64,000 nucleotides of DNA from Burkholderiales bacterium (GCA_947381415.1 CANCVB010000003.1:1-64000), one strand, 5' to 3'; positions 1 to 8,276 are shown, numbered from the stretch's first letter. Made by a program: numbers and translations. The notes: generated by a model from the letters alone, not told the origin.

Positions 1-221
1 GTGATGCCGCCTTGCCCGTCCACGCCCTGGCAATTGAGCGACTTGGCCAAAATGCGCGACACCGTGGTCTTGCCCACGCCCCGCGTGCCGGTGAACAAAT
101 AGGCATGGTGCAAGCGCTGCTGCACCAAGGCATTGGTCAAAGCCTGGACCACATGCGCTTGCCCCACCATTTCGGTGAAATTGCGCGGACGGTATTTGCG
201 GGCCAGAACGAGGTAAGACAT
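1..221 (-). CDS. dnaX: DNA polymerase III subunit gamma/tau, N-terminal part
   Basis: Clamp-loader ATPase subunit of the replicative polymerase. Only the first 73 codons lie in the window; the gene continues past the left edge. Reading from the ATG at 221, the protein opens with [15 protein letters not shown] and has a Walker A motif GTRGVGKT at residues 45-52, both characteristic of DnaX. Cys64 would be the first ligand of the usual zinc module. The 4.5S RNA lies divergently about 70 bases upstream. The assignment is firm despite the truncation because this N-terminus is very well conserved. Confidence 0.93.
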   Translation of the reverse strand, partial: MSYLVLARKYRPRNFTEMVGQAHVVQALTNALVQQRLHHAYLFTGTRGVGKTTVSRILAKSLNCQGVDGQGGI

Positions 222-254
222 GGGCCTGATTCTATCGGCTAAGCCAAGCCCGCT

Positions 255-283
255 TTGGGTATGCCCTAGCGATGCCCTACAAT
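255..283 (+). promoter_or_regulatory. Sigma-70 type promoter of the 4.5S RNA gene
   Basis: A -35-like TTGGGT at 255-260 and a -10 TACAAT at 278-283 are separated by 17 bases. The -10 ends 7 bases before the first base of the predicted 4.5S RNA terminal stem, a good fit for a transcription start at about 291. The -35 keeps only the TTG part of the consensus. Confidence 0.6.
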
Positions 284-290
284 ACGCAGC

Positions 291-384
291 GACGGGCCTT
301 CCCGCATGGTCAAGCGGCCAACCGAGTCAGGTGGGGAACCAAGCAGCTCTAACTGTGGAGCCAGTGCCGGGGTCAAGGCTCGTC
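291..384 (+). ncRNA. ffs: 4.5S RNA, signal recognition particle RNA (small bacterial type)
   Basis: RNA scaffold of the signal recognition particle; it binds Ffh and helps target membrane proteins to the translocon. The 5' end GACGGGCC (291-298) pairs with the 3' end GGCTCGTC (377-384), giving an 8-bp terminal stem with one G-U pair. The Ffh-binding core is visible as TCAGG, a GGAA tetraloop (335-338) and AGCAG, in the conserved order. Its length of about 94 nt is close to the E. coli type. The flanks of the loop differ from the E. coli core but keep the conserved positions. It is divergent from dnaX, a pairing I recall in related betaproteobacteria. Confidence 0.85.
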
Positions 385-487
385 AACCTACCCACCCTCA
401 GTCCCCCTTTCGCAGGCCATCCCCGATGCAAACGCTTTTCCTCAAGCCCTTCAACAGATGCCTGCTCAACCAACCCATGGTGAAACC

Positions 488-1792
488 ATGAGCTTGTTAC
501 TGGGCTGTATTGCCGACGATTTCACCGGCGCCACCGATTTGGCCAACAACCTGGTGCGTGCGGGTATGCGCGTGGTGCAAACCATTGGCGTGCCCACCCA
601 AGCGCTTCCCACCGATTGCAATGCAGTGGTGGTGGCACTCAAATCGCGCACCATTTCACCCCATGAAGCCGTGCAGCAATCGCTACAAGCATTGGCTTGG
701 CTGCAAGCCCAACAGGTTGAGCAGGTGTATTTCAAATACTGCTCAACCTTTGACAGTTGGTACAGCGGCGACGTGCGCGGCAATATCGGCCCAGTCACAG
801 AAGCATTGATGGATGCGCTGAATTGCACGTTCACCATTGCCACACCTGCATTTCCAGACAACCAACGCACGGTCTTCAAGGGGCATTTGTTTGTGGGCGA
901 TGTGCTGTTGAGCGACAGCGGCATGAAAAACCACCCGCTGACCCCCATGAATGACGCCAACCTGGTTCAGGTGCTGCAAGCCCAGTGCCAACGCAAAGTA
1001 GGCTTGATTGACTACCGAACCGTGGCACTGGGTGCCACCGCCGTGACTGCGCGCATGGCTGAACTGCAAACCCAGGGCGTGTCCATTGCCGTGGTCGATG
1101 CCTTGTCCAATGACGATTTGCTGCGCATGGGTCCCGCCTTGAAGCCACTTCGCTTGCTGACCGCAGGCTCTGGCGTTGCCATCGGTTTGCCCGCGAACTG
1201 GGGCATTGCACCCTCTGCCGCCAGCGCCCAACTGCCCCCTGCTGTTGGATTGAAAGCCATTGTCAGCGGCAGTTGCTCTTTGGCCACCCAAGGACAGGTC
1301 GCCCACTTTTTGCAACAACACCCGACACAGGCCTGGCAACTGGACCCCCTCGGTTGGGATACCCATGCCTCGGTTGAATCGGTTGCCGCGCCAGTGTTGC
1401 AATGGGCTGCCAAGCATCTGCCTGTGGGTCCGGTTTTGGTGTATTCCACCGCAGATGCCCAGCAGGTGCAGGCGGTTCAGTCACAACTGGGCCAGCAAGC
1501 CGCCGGTGAGCGCATGGAACAGGTATTGGCGCACATTGCCCAAGGCTTGGTGGCCATGGGCGTGGGACAGTTGGTGGTGGCAGGAGGCGAAACCTCGGGG
1601 GCTTGCGTGCAAGCTTTGCAAGTCAGCCAAATGCACATAGGTGCACAAATCGACCCAGGTGTGCCTTGGTGCCATGCCCACAGCCCCTCGGCAGCAGCAT
1701 CGGGCTTGCACCTGAGCTTGAAGTCGGGCAACTTTGGCACACCCGATTTCTTCAGCAAGGCGTTTCAAAGCCTGCAGGGCCCCGTGCTTTAA
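488..1792 (+). CDS. otnK: 3-oxo-tetronate kinase (DUF1537 family)
   Basis: Phosphorylates 3-oxo-tetronate (from L-threonate or D-erythronate) at the 4-position so that OtnC can decarboxylate it. The protein has 434 residues, usual for the family. The N-terminus LLGCIADDFTGATDLANN carries the conserved Asp-rich sugar-binding motif of four-carbon acid sugar kinases, and the C-terminal nucleotide-binding domain has GGETSGA near residue 365. I chose the ATG at 488, which opens directly into the conserved beta strand; an in-frame ATG at 458 only adds ten unconserved residues. It is the first gene of otnK-otnC-otnI, with 8 bases to otnC. The dehydrogenase that makes the 3-oxo acid is not in the window. 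Confidence 0.9.
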   Translation: MSLLLGCIADDFTGATDLANNLVRAGMRVVQTIGVPTQALPTDCNAVVVALKSRTISPHEAVQQSLQALAWLQAQQVEQVYFKYCSTFDSWYSGDVRGNIGPVTEALMDALNCTFTIATPAFPDNQRTVFKGHLFVGDVLLSDSGMKNHPLTPMNDANLVQVLQAQCQRKVGLIDYRTVALGATAVTARMAELQTQGVSIAVVDALSNDDLLRMGPALKPLRLLTAGSGVAIGLPANWGIAPSAASAQLPPAVGLKAIVSGSCSLATQGQVAHFLQQHPTQAWQLDPLGWDTHASVESVAAPVLQWAAKHLPVGPVLVYSTADAQQVQAVQSQLGQQAAGERMEQVLAHIAQGLVAMGVGQLVVAGGETSGACVQALQVSQMHIGAQIDPGVPWCHAHSPSAAASGLHLSLKSGNFGTPDFFSKAFQSLQGPVL

Positions 1793-1800
1793 GCTGACGC

Positions 1801-2487
1801 ATGAACTTCTCTACCGACAACAGCGCTGTGCGCGAAGAAATCTGCCGTGTGGGTGAAAGCCTGTTTGCGCGCGGCTATGTGCATGCCAGCGCAGGCAACA
1901 TCAGTGTTCGTTTGGACGATGGTTTTCTCATCACGCCCACTGACGCCTGCCTGGGATTTTTGCAGCCAGATGAATTGGCGTTTGTGGATGTCAACGGCGT
2001 CCAACACAGTGGCAAACGCGCGAGCAAAACCTTAGCGTTGCACCAGCACATTTACCTTGCAGCGCTTCGTTTGTCACCGCAAACACGCTGCGTCATCCAT
2101 ACCCACAGCACACATACCGTGGCACTCACCCTGGGCGATGACGCGGTCACAACACCCTTGGGTACAGAATTGCTGCCACCTCTCACGCCGTATTTTGTGA
2201 TGAAGGTCGGTCATGTGCCATTGATCGACTACCACCGCCCTGGCGATCCTGCGGCAGCACGCTTGGTGGCGCAAACCATTGCCACCTACGCTGAACAGGC
2301 GCTGGCCTTGCATGCGGTCATGCTCGCGCGCTTGGGGCCCAATGTGTGGCATGACACACCTGCACAGGCCATGGCCACCTTAGAAGAGTTGGAAGAAACC
2401 GCCCGCTTACAGTTGCTTTGCCCGGCCCCTGCCATGACGGCGGCGCAAATTGAAGAATTACGCCAAAGTTTTGGCGCTCATTGGTAA
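1801..2487 (+). CDS. otnC: 3-oxo-tetronate 4-phosphate decarboxylase, class II aldolase family
   Basis: Expected to convert 3-oxo-tetronate 4-phosphate to dihydroxyacetone phosphate and CO2, using a divalent metal. The 228 residues have the class II aldolase/adducin fold pattern: N-terminal ASAGNISVR near residue 30, and the metal pair His100-x-His102 in VIHTHSTH. The family normally supplies a third metal histidine in an NHGP motif; here the matching segment reads MLARLGP with Leu178 where that histidine belongs, while the following ELEETARL helix is conserved. Activity is therefore uncertain although context and overall similarity are clear. It lies between otnK and otnI, 15 bases upstream of the otnI start. 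Confidence 0.85.
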   Translation: MNFSTDNSAVREEICRVGESLFARGYVHASAGNISVRLDDGFLITPTDACLGFLQPDELAFVDVNGVQHSGKRASKTLALHQHIYLAALRLSPQTRCVIHTHSTHTVALTLGDDAVTTPLGTELLPPLTPYFVMKVGHVPLIDYHRPGDPAAARLVAQTIATYAEQALALHAVMLARLGPNVWHDTPAQAMATLEELEETARLQLLCPAPAMTAAQIEELRQSFGAHW

Positions 2488-2502
2488 CCTTTGGAGTCTC
2501 CC

Positions 2503-3384
2503 ATGCTGCACTTTGCTGCCAACCTGTCCTTTTTGTATAACGACGTGTCGTTTACAGAACGCTTCGCTGCGGCTGCGCACGACGGCTTCAAGGGCGTTGA
2601 GTATTTGTTTCCCTATGAATTTGGTTCGCACGATCTGGCCAAAGCATTGGCCGACAACGGTTTGCAACAAGTGCTGTTCAATGCCCCCCCAGGCGGCACC
2701 GACCGCGCCAGCATGTCCCACGCATGGGAGCAAGGCGTGCGCGGGACGACTTGCTTGCCAGGCCGTGAAGCCGAGTTTCGCAGTGGTTTTTTGACGGCGC
2801 TGGACTATGCACAAGTGATGAACTGTCCCCGCATTCATGTGATGGCAGGCTTGGTCCCGCCCGAGCTGCGCGTGGCAAGCACCCTGCCCCCGGCGCTGAG
2901 CACCAGCGGGCCTTATGCCCGCACACCCGGCCCGTTGCGCGACACCTACATCAGCAACCTGCGTTGGGCCTGCGAGCAAGCTGCCAGCGCGGGGCGTGAT
3001 GTGTTGATTGAACCCATCAACACCCGCGATATTCCACATTTCTTCTTGAATCGGCAAGACGATGCACACGCCATCGTCAAAGAAGTGGGCATGCCCAACC
3101 TGAAGGTGCAATTTGACCTCTACCACTGCCAAATCGTGGAAGGGGATGTCGAGACAAAAATCCGCCACTACCTGCCCACAGGACAGGTCGGGCATTTCCA
3201 AATTGCAGGTGTTCCCCAACGCCATGAACCAGATACCGGCGAACTGCATTACGACACCGTCTTCAAGGTCATGGAAGAGGTCATTGCAGCGCAGGATTGG
3301 CATGGCTGGGTCGGCTGTGAATACCGTCCTGCAGGGGGTGCAGCAGCTACGTCTGCAGGTCTGGGATGGATGAGGAAGCGGTGA
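2503..3384 (+). CDS. otnI: 2-oxo-tetronate isomerase, hydroxypyruvate isomerase-like TIM barrel
   Basis: Interconverts 2-oxo- and 3-oxo-tetronate, feeding the D-threonate/L-erythronate branch into OtnK. This is a xylose-isomerase-like TIM barrel of 293 residues. It starts MLHFAANLSFLYND and contains the family landmarks LIEPINTRDIPHFF, QFDLYHCQI and GCEYRPA, which supply the metal-binding Glu, Asp, His and Glu. I chose the ATG at 2503, preceded by GGAG; an in-frame TTG at 2491 has no support. The end overlaps trhO by 19 bases, so the two are probably cotranscribed. Confidence 0.88.
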   Translation: MLHFAANLSFLYNDVSFTERFAAAAHDGFKGVEYLFPYEFGSHDLAKALADNGLQQVLFNAPPGGTDRASMSHAWEQGVRGTTCLPGREAEFRSGFLTALDYAQVMNCPRIHVMAGLVPPELRVASTLPPALSTSGPYARTPGPLRDTYISNLRWACEQAASAGRDVLIEPINTRDIPHFFLNRQDDAHAIVKEVGMPNLKVQFDLYHCQIVEGDVETKIRHYLPTGQVGHFQIAGVPQRHEPDTGELHYDTVFKVMEEVIAAQDWHGWVGCEYRPAGGAAATSAGLGWMRKR

Positions 3385-4133
3385 GCCCTGCCTTACCCGT
3401 TCTCAATATCTCGGCTTACTTGTTCACCCCCCTCAAAGACACAGTGGCCTTGCGTGAGGCTTGCCATGCACAGGCCAATGCGCTTTCACTCAAAGGCACG
3501 GTATTGATTGCTGAAGAAGGCATTAACCTGTTTTTGGCTGGCTCTGAACACGCTGTTCGCACGTTTGTGTCGTGGTTGCAGCACGACCCGCGCCTGGCAA
3601 GTATTTCACCCAAAGAAAGCTGGTCAGCCAGCCAACCTTTTCGCAAACTCTTGGTCAAGGTCAAAAACGAAATCATTCGCATGAACCACCCGGCCATTCA
3701 ACCGCAAAGCGGTCGAGCCCCTGCGGTAGACGCGGCCACATTGAAACGCTGGCTAGATAGCGGCCACGACGACCAAGGTCGCCCAGTGGTGACACTGGAC
3801 ACGCGCAATGCCTTTGAAGTTGACGAGGGCAGTTTTGTGAATGCCGTGGACTGGCGCATCGACAAATTCAGCGACTTTCCTGGAGCCGCCAGCCAGCACC
3901 TGAACGATTTGCGCGACAAAACCGTGGTGAGTTTTTGCACCGGTGGCATTCGTTGTGAAAAAGCGGCCATTTACTTGCGTGAACTGGGCCTGCCCGAGGT
4001 CTACCAGCTGGAGGGCGGCATTCTGAAATACTTCGAAGAAGTGGGCGGCAGCCATTACAGCGGCAACTGTTTTGTGTTTGATGAGCGCCGAGGCGTCCAT
4101 CCCGATTTAACACCGATACAGACGGCGCTTTAA
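3366..4133 (+). CDS. trhO: tRNA uridine(34) hydroxylase, rhodanese family (YceA/TrhO)
   Basis: Oxygen-dependent hydroxylation of wobble uridine 34 to 5-hydroxyuridine, the first step to cmo5U/mcmo5U in some tRNAs. The 255 residues have an acylphosphatase-like N-terminal domain (KGTVLIAEEGINLFLAGS) and a rhodanese domain with the active-site loop VVSFCTGGIRCEKAA: Cys191 is the catalytic cysteine and Cys197 the second conserved one. It overlaps the end of otnI, probably for packing rather than pathway logic. Its stop codon overlaps the convergent DUF599 gene in a shared TTAA. Confidence 0.9.
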   Translation: MDEEAVSPALPVLNISAYLFTPLKDTVALREACHAQANALSLKGTVLIAEEGINLFLAGSEHAVRTFVSWLQHDPRLASISPKESWSASQPFRKLLVKVKNEIIRMNHPAIQPQSGRAPAVDAATLKRWLDSGHDDQGRPVVTLDTRNAFEVDEGSFVNAVDWRIDKFSDFPGAASQHLNDLRDKTVVSFCTGGIRCEKAAIYLRELGLPEVYQLEGGILKYFEEVGGSHYSGNCFVFDERRGVHPDLTPIQTAL

Positions 4134-4831
4134 CGTCCGTCGTTGAGCACACCCAGCACATCCGAGCGGAATTCTCGGTTGTACAAAATTGCCACGATCA
4201 AGACCGTGGTCAGCACAAAAGCCAGTGGGGAGAAGAACCAGCCCATCACGGCGAACGAAAAGTAATACGCACGCAAACCATCGTTAAAGGTTTCTGCCGC
4301 CAGTCCCGTCATTGCAGAGACCCGCTCGGCATAGTCGTCTTCTTTGTCGGGTTGGGCGGCAAAAAACGCAGGCGGTGGCAACGCACCAATCATCAAAGCC
4401 ACAAACGTGTATTGCCGCATCGACCACGAAAACCGAAAAAATGCGTACACAAAAATCGCGATCAGCACCAAAATTTTGAACTCAAACACCAAAATGGGGG
4501 TGGCTTGTGAAAAGGGAATTTCACGAACCAACTCGGCCGCTTTGTCTGTCGTGCCCAACAGCGCCAGCAATCCACCCATGATGATGATGGTGGTGGAAGA
4601 AAAAAACGCCGGTGTGTTGGAAAGGGTTTGGGTAATGATGCCGTCCAGCACTCTGGGGTCGCGTGACAAAGACACCTTGATCCAACGCAAGCGAAACCGG
4701 TTGGTGGCGGCCAAGATGGAGGGCCGTTTCAGTGACCATCGGCTGGCAAATTGGGCATAGCCAATCCACATGCACGCAAACAACACCAGCACCAACCAAT
4801 CGGACCAAGGCAGCAGGCTCAATATTTTCAT
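4130..4831 (-). CDS. DUF599 domain membrane protein
   Basis: Uncharacterised inner-membrane protein of 233 residues, recognised as DUF599 by its overall pattern: an N-terminal membrane segment in LVLVLFACMWIGYAQF, the NRFRLRW block, then segments near residues 75-95, 115-150 and 200-225. No catalytic motif is visible. It stands alone, convergent with trhO and sharing the four bases TTAA of the two stop codons. The function is unknown and I do not infer one. Confidence 0.75.
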   Translation of the reverse strand: MKILSLLPWSDWLVLVLFACMWIGYAQFASRWSLKRPSILAATNRFRLRWIKVSLSRDPRVLDGIITQTLSNTPAFFSSTTIIIMGGLLALLGTTDKAAELVREIPFSQATPILVFEFKILVLIAIFVYAFFRFSWSMRQYTFVALMIGALPPPAFFAAQPDKEDDYAERVSAMTGLAAETFNDGLRAYYFSFAVMGWFFSPLAFVLTTVLIVAILYNREFRSDVLGVLNDGR

Positions 4832-4856
4832 GGCTTCATGCTAACCCATGGCCATG

Positions 4857-4888
4857 AAAAAACCGCTTGGCACTCTCGCACCAAGCGG
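4857..4888 (-). terminator. Rho-independent terminator of the pirin-flavodoxin operon
   Basis: On the minus strand an 8-bp perfect stem (CCGCTTGG at 4863-4870 with CCAAGCGG at 4881-4888) with a 10-base loop is followed by six U residues (4862-4857). It lies 20 bases after the stop of the flavodoxin-like gene. Confidence 0.88.
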
Positions 4889-4908
4889 CTTGCAAAGGCC
4901 AATTCGAA

Positions 4909-5442
4909 TCAACCGTGCAGTTTGGCAGCCACGTGCGCCACGCGCTCGCCATAGGCCTTGGCGGTGTCCAAGTCACCTTGGGGGATGTCCGCAGCGGGGC
5001 TGGTAGGGCCGACTTGGGCCATCACACCCGAGTTGGAACCGATGCGGTTGATGGTGCCGTCGTTCATGGCGGGCTGACCCACCCACACCATGCCTTGTTG
5101 CATGGCCAAGGTGATGAAGTACTGGATGGTAGAGAGTTTGTCGCCGCTGGGGCTGGCAGAGATGGTGAAGCCACCAGCCACTTTGTCTTTCCAAGCGCCG
5201 CTCATCCATTGTTTGGAAGTCGCATCGGCAAATTTCTTGAACTGCCAAGACACCATGCCCATGTAGGTGGGTGAGCCAAAAATGATGGCATCGGCAGCGT
5301 TGATGGCGGTCCAGTCGGCATCGCTCACATTGCCGTCGGCATCGATGGCGATGAGTTGGGCCTTGGCGCCTTCAGCCACAAACTGGGCAACGCGCTGGGT
5401 GTGGCCGTAGCCAGAGTGGTAAACAACAACAGTTTTGCTCAT
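4909..5442 (-). CDS. Flavodoxin/NAD(P)H:quinone oxidoreductase-like protein (WrbA-related)
   Basis: FMN-binding protein likely to reduce quinones or small electrophiles by two electrons. The 177 residues start MSKTVVVYHSGYGHTQRVA, a phosphate-binding loop of the flavodoxin fold. Residues near 75 read GSPTYMGMVSWQFKKF, the second FMN loop as in WrbA-like proteins. It is slightly shorter than WrbA (about 198) and lacks part of its tetramer insert, so I keep the name general. It lies 30 bases downstream of the pirin gene in the same direction, ends in a clear terminator, and is probably controlled with pirin by the divergent LysR regulator. Confidence 0.82.
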   Translation of the reverse strand: MSKTVVVYHSGYGHTQRVAQFVAEGAKAQLIAIDADGNVSDADWTAINAADAIIFGSPTYMGMVSWQFKKFADATSKQWMSGAWKDKVAGGFTISASPSGDKLSTIQYFITLAMQQGMVWVGQPAMNDGTINRIGSNSGVMAQVGPTSPAADIPQGDLDTAKAYGERVAHVAAKLHG

Positions 5443-5472
5443 GATTTCTCCTGGTAAGCAACAAAAAAAGGA

Positions 5473-6174
5473 TTAAGAGGCCAGATCAAAAACCAAGACT
5501 TCTGCAGCTTGGCCTTCACGCACATCAATGTGGCTTTCGCCTTGCAAAAGCAAGGCGTCACCGGCGCTTAAAGAATGGCCATTGACTTGCAATTGACCTT
5601 GCACCACGTGGACATAGGCCTTGTGTTGCGCATCAATCGACAAACTGGCGGCTTCATCGCCGTCAAACAAACCCGCATAGACAGATGCATTGGCGTGGAT
5701 CTTCACTGCTTCACCTGAGGGCGATGCACTGGCAATCAAGGCCAAGGCACCACGCTTGCTGGCTGGTGCAATGGTTTTTTGCTCATAACTGGGGGTTACA
5801 CCGCGTTGGTTGGGCTCGATCCAGATTTGCAAAAAATGGGTTTCTTCGCCTTCTGCATGGTTGAATTCACTGTGCTTGACGCCGGTACCTGCGCTCATGC
5901 GCTGCACATCCCCAGGGGGGATGCCTTTCACATTGCCGATGCTGTCTTGGTGGGCCAAATTGCCAGACAGCACATAACTGATGATTTCCATGTCTTGGTG
6001 GCCATGGGTGCCAAAGCCCGTGCCGGGGGCAATGCGGTCCTCGTTGATCACGCGCAAAGCGCCCCAACCCATGTGCGCGGGGTCGTAGTAACCGGCAAAA
6101 GAAAAGCTGTGAAATGACTTGAGCCAACCGTGGTCGGCGTAGCCTCTGTCTTGTGAGCGTCTGAGGGTTTGCAT
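5473..6174 (-). CDS. Pirin family protein (YhhW-like, bicupin)
   Basis: Bicupin metalloprotein; some relatives have quercetin 2,3-dioxygenase activity in vitro, and the in vivo role is unclear. The 233 residues include MQTLRRSQDRGYADHGWLKS, typical of the YhhW branch, and the metal-binding N-terminal cupin motifs GTHGHQDMEIISY (residues 55-70) and GTGVKHSEFNH with HFLQIWIEP following. The C-terminal cupin is degenerate, as usual in bacterial pirins. It is the first gene of a two-gene unit with the flavodoxin-like protein and divergent from a LysR regulator; a pirin-quinone reductase-LysR grouping suggests response to electrophiles or aromatics (inference). Confidence 0.88.
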   Translation of the reverse strand: MQTLRRSQDRGYADHGWLKSFHSFSFAGYYDPAHMGWGALRVINEDRIAPGTGFGTHGHQDMEIISYVLSGNLAHQDSIGNVKGIPPGDVQRMSAGTGVKHSEFNHAEGEETHFLQIWIEPNQRGVTPSYEQKTIAPASKRGALALIASASPSGEAVKIHANASVYAGLFDGDEAASLSIDAQHKAYVHVVQGQLQVNGHSLSAGDALLLQGESHIDVREGQAAEVLVFDLAS

Positions 6175-6204
6175 GGTTTTGGCCTTTTAGAGGTATCAAT
6201 GTAA

Positions 6205-6265
6205 ATAACAAAGTGGGATTCGGGGGTGCGTCAAATTGATGGCATCATTCAATAAATTTGATTGA
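6205..6265 (-). promoter_or_regulatory. Pirin promoter and candidate LysR operator
   Basis: On the minus strand TTGACG (6234-6229) and TGTTAT (6210-6205) are spaced by 18 bases, a plausible promoter for the pirin gene. Just upstream are ATTGA (6235-6239), TCAAT (6249-6253) and ATTGA (6261-6265), alternating half-sites, and a perfect inverted repeat TCAAATT (6231-6237)/AATTTGA (6255-6261). This is the usual place for a LysR protein to bind between its own gene and its target. Confidence 0.5.
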
Positions 6266-6276
6266 TTAACCCACAT

Positions 6277-7224
6277 ATGCACTCTGCACGCGATGTTTTA
6301 ACCCCCGACGCCTTGTTCATGCTCAATGCCATCGCTGAAAACGGCAGTTTTGCAGCGGCTGCCCGTGAGCTGGGTGTGGTTCCCAGCGCCTTGAGCTACC
6401 GGGTGCGGCAAATGGAAGAGGCGCTGGATGTTTTGCTGTTTACCCGCTCATCCCGCCAAGCCAAACTGACCGCGGCGGGTCGCGAACTGCTCAACGAAGG
6501 CAGCCGTTTGCTCAATGACATGGACAGCATTGCACACCGCGTCAAACGGGTGGCCACTGGTTGGGAGGGGCAACTGACCATTGCGGTCGATGCCATCATC
6601 CATTTTCAAACCATGATGGAACTGAGCGAAGCGTTTTTTGCGCTCAACCCGCCCACCCGACTCAAACTGCGCAACGAAACTTTGAGCGGTACCTTGAACG
6701 CCTTGACCTCGGGACAGGCAGATTTGGCGGTTGGTGTGAGCGACCAATACAGCAACGCTGCGGGCTTGCGGTTTGCCCCCCTGGGCGAGGTGGACTTTGT
6801 GTTTGCGGTCGCACCCCAACACCCCTTGGCCAAGATGGTGCAACCCTTGAGCGACACCCTGATACAAGCACACCGCGCGGTGGCTGTGGCTGACTCGGTG
6901 CCGCAAGGCAGTGGGCTGACCTTTGGCCTGCTGCCGGGCCAAGACGTGTTTACCGTACCCAGTATGCAAACCAAGTTGGACGCCCAATTGCGTGGCTTGG
7001 GTGCGGGCTTTTTGCCCGTTCCTTTGGCCCAACCCTACATTGATCAAGGTTTGCTCTGTGTGTGCGAGGTGATGCGCCCTTTGCGTCTGGCCACTGTCAG
7101 CTACGCTTGGCGGGAAAACCCCCAACCCAAAGGCCAACCGGCTGGCGACAAAGCCCTGCAATGGTGGTTACAACAACTGGGCCACACCACCACCCGCAAT
7201 GCTTTGTTACGCAAAGCACCCTAA
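6277..7224 (+). CDS. LysR family transcriptional regulator
   Basis: 315 residues with an N-terminal winged helix-turn-helix (ALFMLNAIAENGSFAAAARELGV through PSALSYRVRQMEE, roughly residues 10-50) and a C-terminal periplasmic-binding-like effector domain from about residue 90. I chose the ATG at 6277; a TTG at 6262 would add five residues. It is divergent from the pirin-flavodoxin pair with a palindrome-rich gap, so those genes are the likely targets. It resembles the YhaJ type that sits beside pirins in enterobacteria. The effector cannot be read from sequence. Confidence 0.88.
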   Translation: MHSARDVLTPDALFMLNAIAENGSFAAAARELGVVPSALSYRVRQMEEALDVLLFTRSSRQAKLTAAGRELLNEGSRLLNDMDSIAHRVKRVATGWEGQLTIAVDAIIHFQTMMELSEAFFALNPPTRLKLRNETLSGTLNALTSGQADLAVGVSDQYSNAAGLRFAPLGEVDFVFAVAPQHPLAKMVQPLSDTLIQAHRAVAVADSVPQGSGLTFGLLPGQDVFTVPSMQTKLDAQLRGLGAGFLPVPLAQPYIDQGLLCVCEVMRPLRLATVSYAWRENPQPKGQPAGDKALQWWLQQLGHTTTRNALLRKAP

Positions 7225-7253
7225 ACCCACTGACTCGGTGTAGAGTGAGGCCC

Positions 7254-8276
7254 ATGAAACATACCGCTGTGATTGGCGCTGGCATGGCCGGCATTACCGC
7301 CGCAAGAACCTTGGTGCAAGCTGGCCACCGAGTGAGCGTGTTCGAAAAAAGCCGTGCTGCCGGTGGGCGCATGGCCACCCGCGAGACGCCGTACGGTGGC
7401 TTTGACCACGGCGCGCAGTACTTCACGGTGCGGGATGCGCGATTCTTGCAGGCCATCAATGAAGTGCCAGGCACCCAGGCTTTGTGTAAACCATGGAGTG
7501 CCAATTCGGTCCAAGTGCGCGATCCGCTTGGCCGGGTGATTGAAGTCCCGCCGCGCGCACGCGAACCCCACTTTGTGGCCACCCCCGCCATGAATGCCTT
7601 GGTCAGGCATTGGGCAGCGCCTTTGGGCGCACAACTGGTTTGCAACACCAGTGTGAAAGCTTTGCGCCGTCATGGCGCACAGTGGCAAGTCATGAGTGAC
7701 AAAGACACGCTGCTAGGGACTTTTGATAATGTCTTGCTGGCCATTCCGAATGTGCAAGCGGCCTACTTGTTGCGACAGTCTGGCGCCCCTGCCGCGCAAT
7801 GTTCTGCTTTGGCCGCTACCGAAGCTGTCCATGTTGCGCCATGTTGGACACTGATGCTGGCCTATCCCTCGGTGCAACCTGGTTTGGCCCAAATGGGCCC
7901 GCAGTGGAACGTCGCGAAAAGCACCCACCACCGCATTGCTTGGGTGGCGCGAGAGTCCTCTAAGCCCGGACGCTCACCCATCGAGCGCTGGACCGTGCAA
8001 GCCAGTGCAGCTTGGTCGCAAGAGCATGCCCAAGATGACGAGACCAGGGTGGAAGCCAAGTTGTTGAAAGCATTTGCAGAATTGACTGGCATCAGAGCCA
8101 AGCCTGGCTTCACCCAACTGCACCTGTGGCGCTATGCCAAAACCCTTGAACCAGCAGGCCAAGCCTTTTTTTGGGATGCGCAACTGCGTCTTGGCCTGTG
8201 CGGTGACTGGCTCTTAGGTCACCGCGTCGAAGACGCCTTTGTCAGCGGATTGGATCTGGCGCTCAGCCTGTCTTAG
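7254..8276 (+). CDS. FAD/NAD(P)-binding oxidoreductase, renalase-like amine oxidase family
   Basis: 340-residue flavoprotein. The N-terminus TAVIGAGMAGITAARTL is a Rossmann dinucleotide motif, followed by VFEKSRAAGGRMATRE, the GG-doublet motif of the amine oxidase/renalase group, then GGFDHGAQYFTVRD. The C-terminus (LGLCGDWLLGHRVEDAFVSGLDLA) is the conserved FAD-ribityl loop. I chose the ATG at 7254; the same frame is open upstream but there it runs antisense to nothing and overlaps the LysR gene. It is convergent with the puc operon, 30 bases away. Members are annotated only as NAD(P)-binding proteins; no substrate is known. A link with pigment metabolism is possible but unsupported. Confidence 0.82.
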   Translation: MKHTAVIGAGMAGITAARTLVQAGHRVSVFEKSRAAGGRMATRETPYGGFDHGAQYFTVRDARFLQAINEVPGTQALCKPWSANSVQVRDPLGRVIEVPPRAREPHFVATPAMNALVRHWAAPLGAQLVCNTSVKALRRHGAQWQVMSDKDTLLGTFDNVLLAIPNVQAAYLLRQSGAPAAQCSALAATEAVHVAPCWTLMLAYPSVQPGLAQMGPQWNVAKSTHHRIAWVARESSKPGRSPIERWTVQASAAWSQEHAQDDETRVEAKLLKAFAELTGIRAKPGFTQLHLWRYAKTLEPAGQAFFWDAQLRLGLCGDWLLGHRVEDAFVSGLDLALSLS

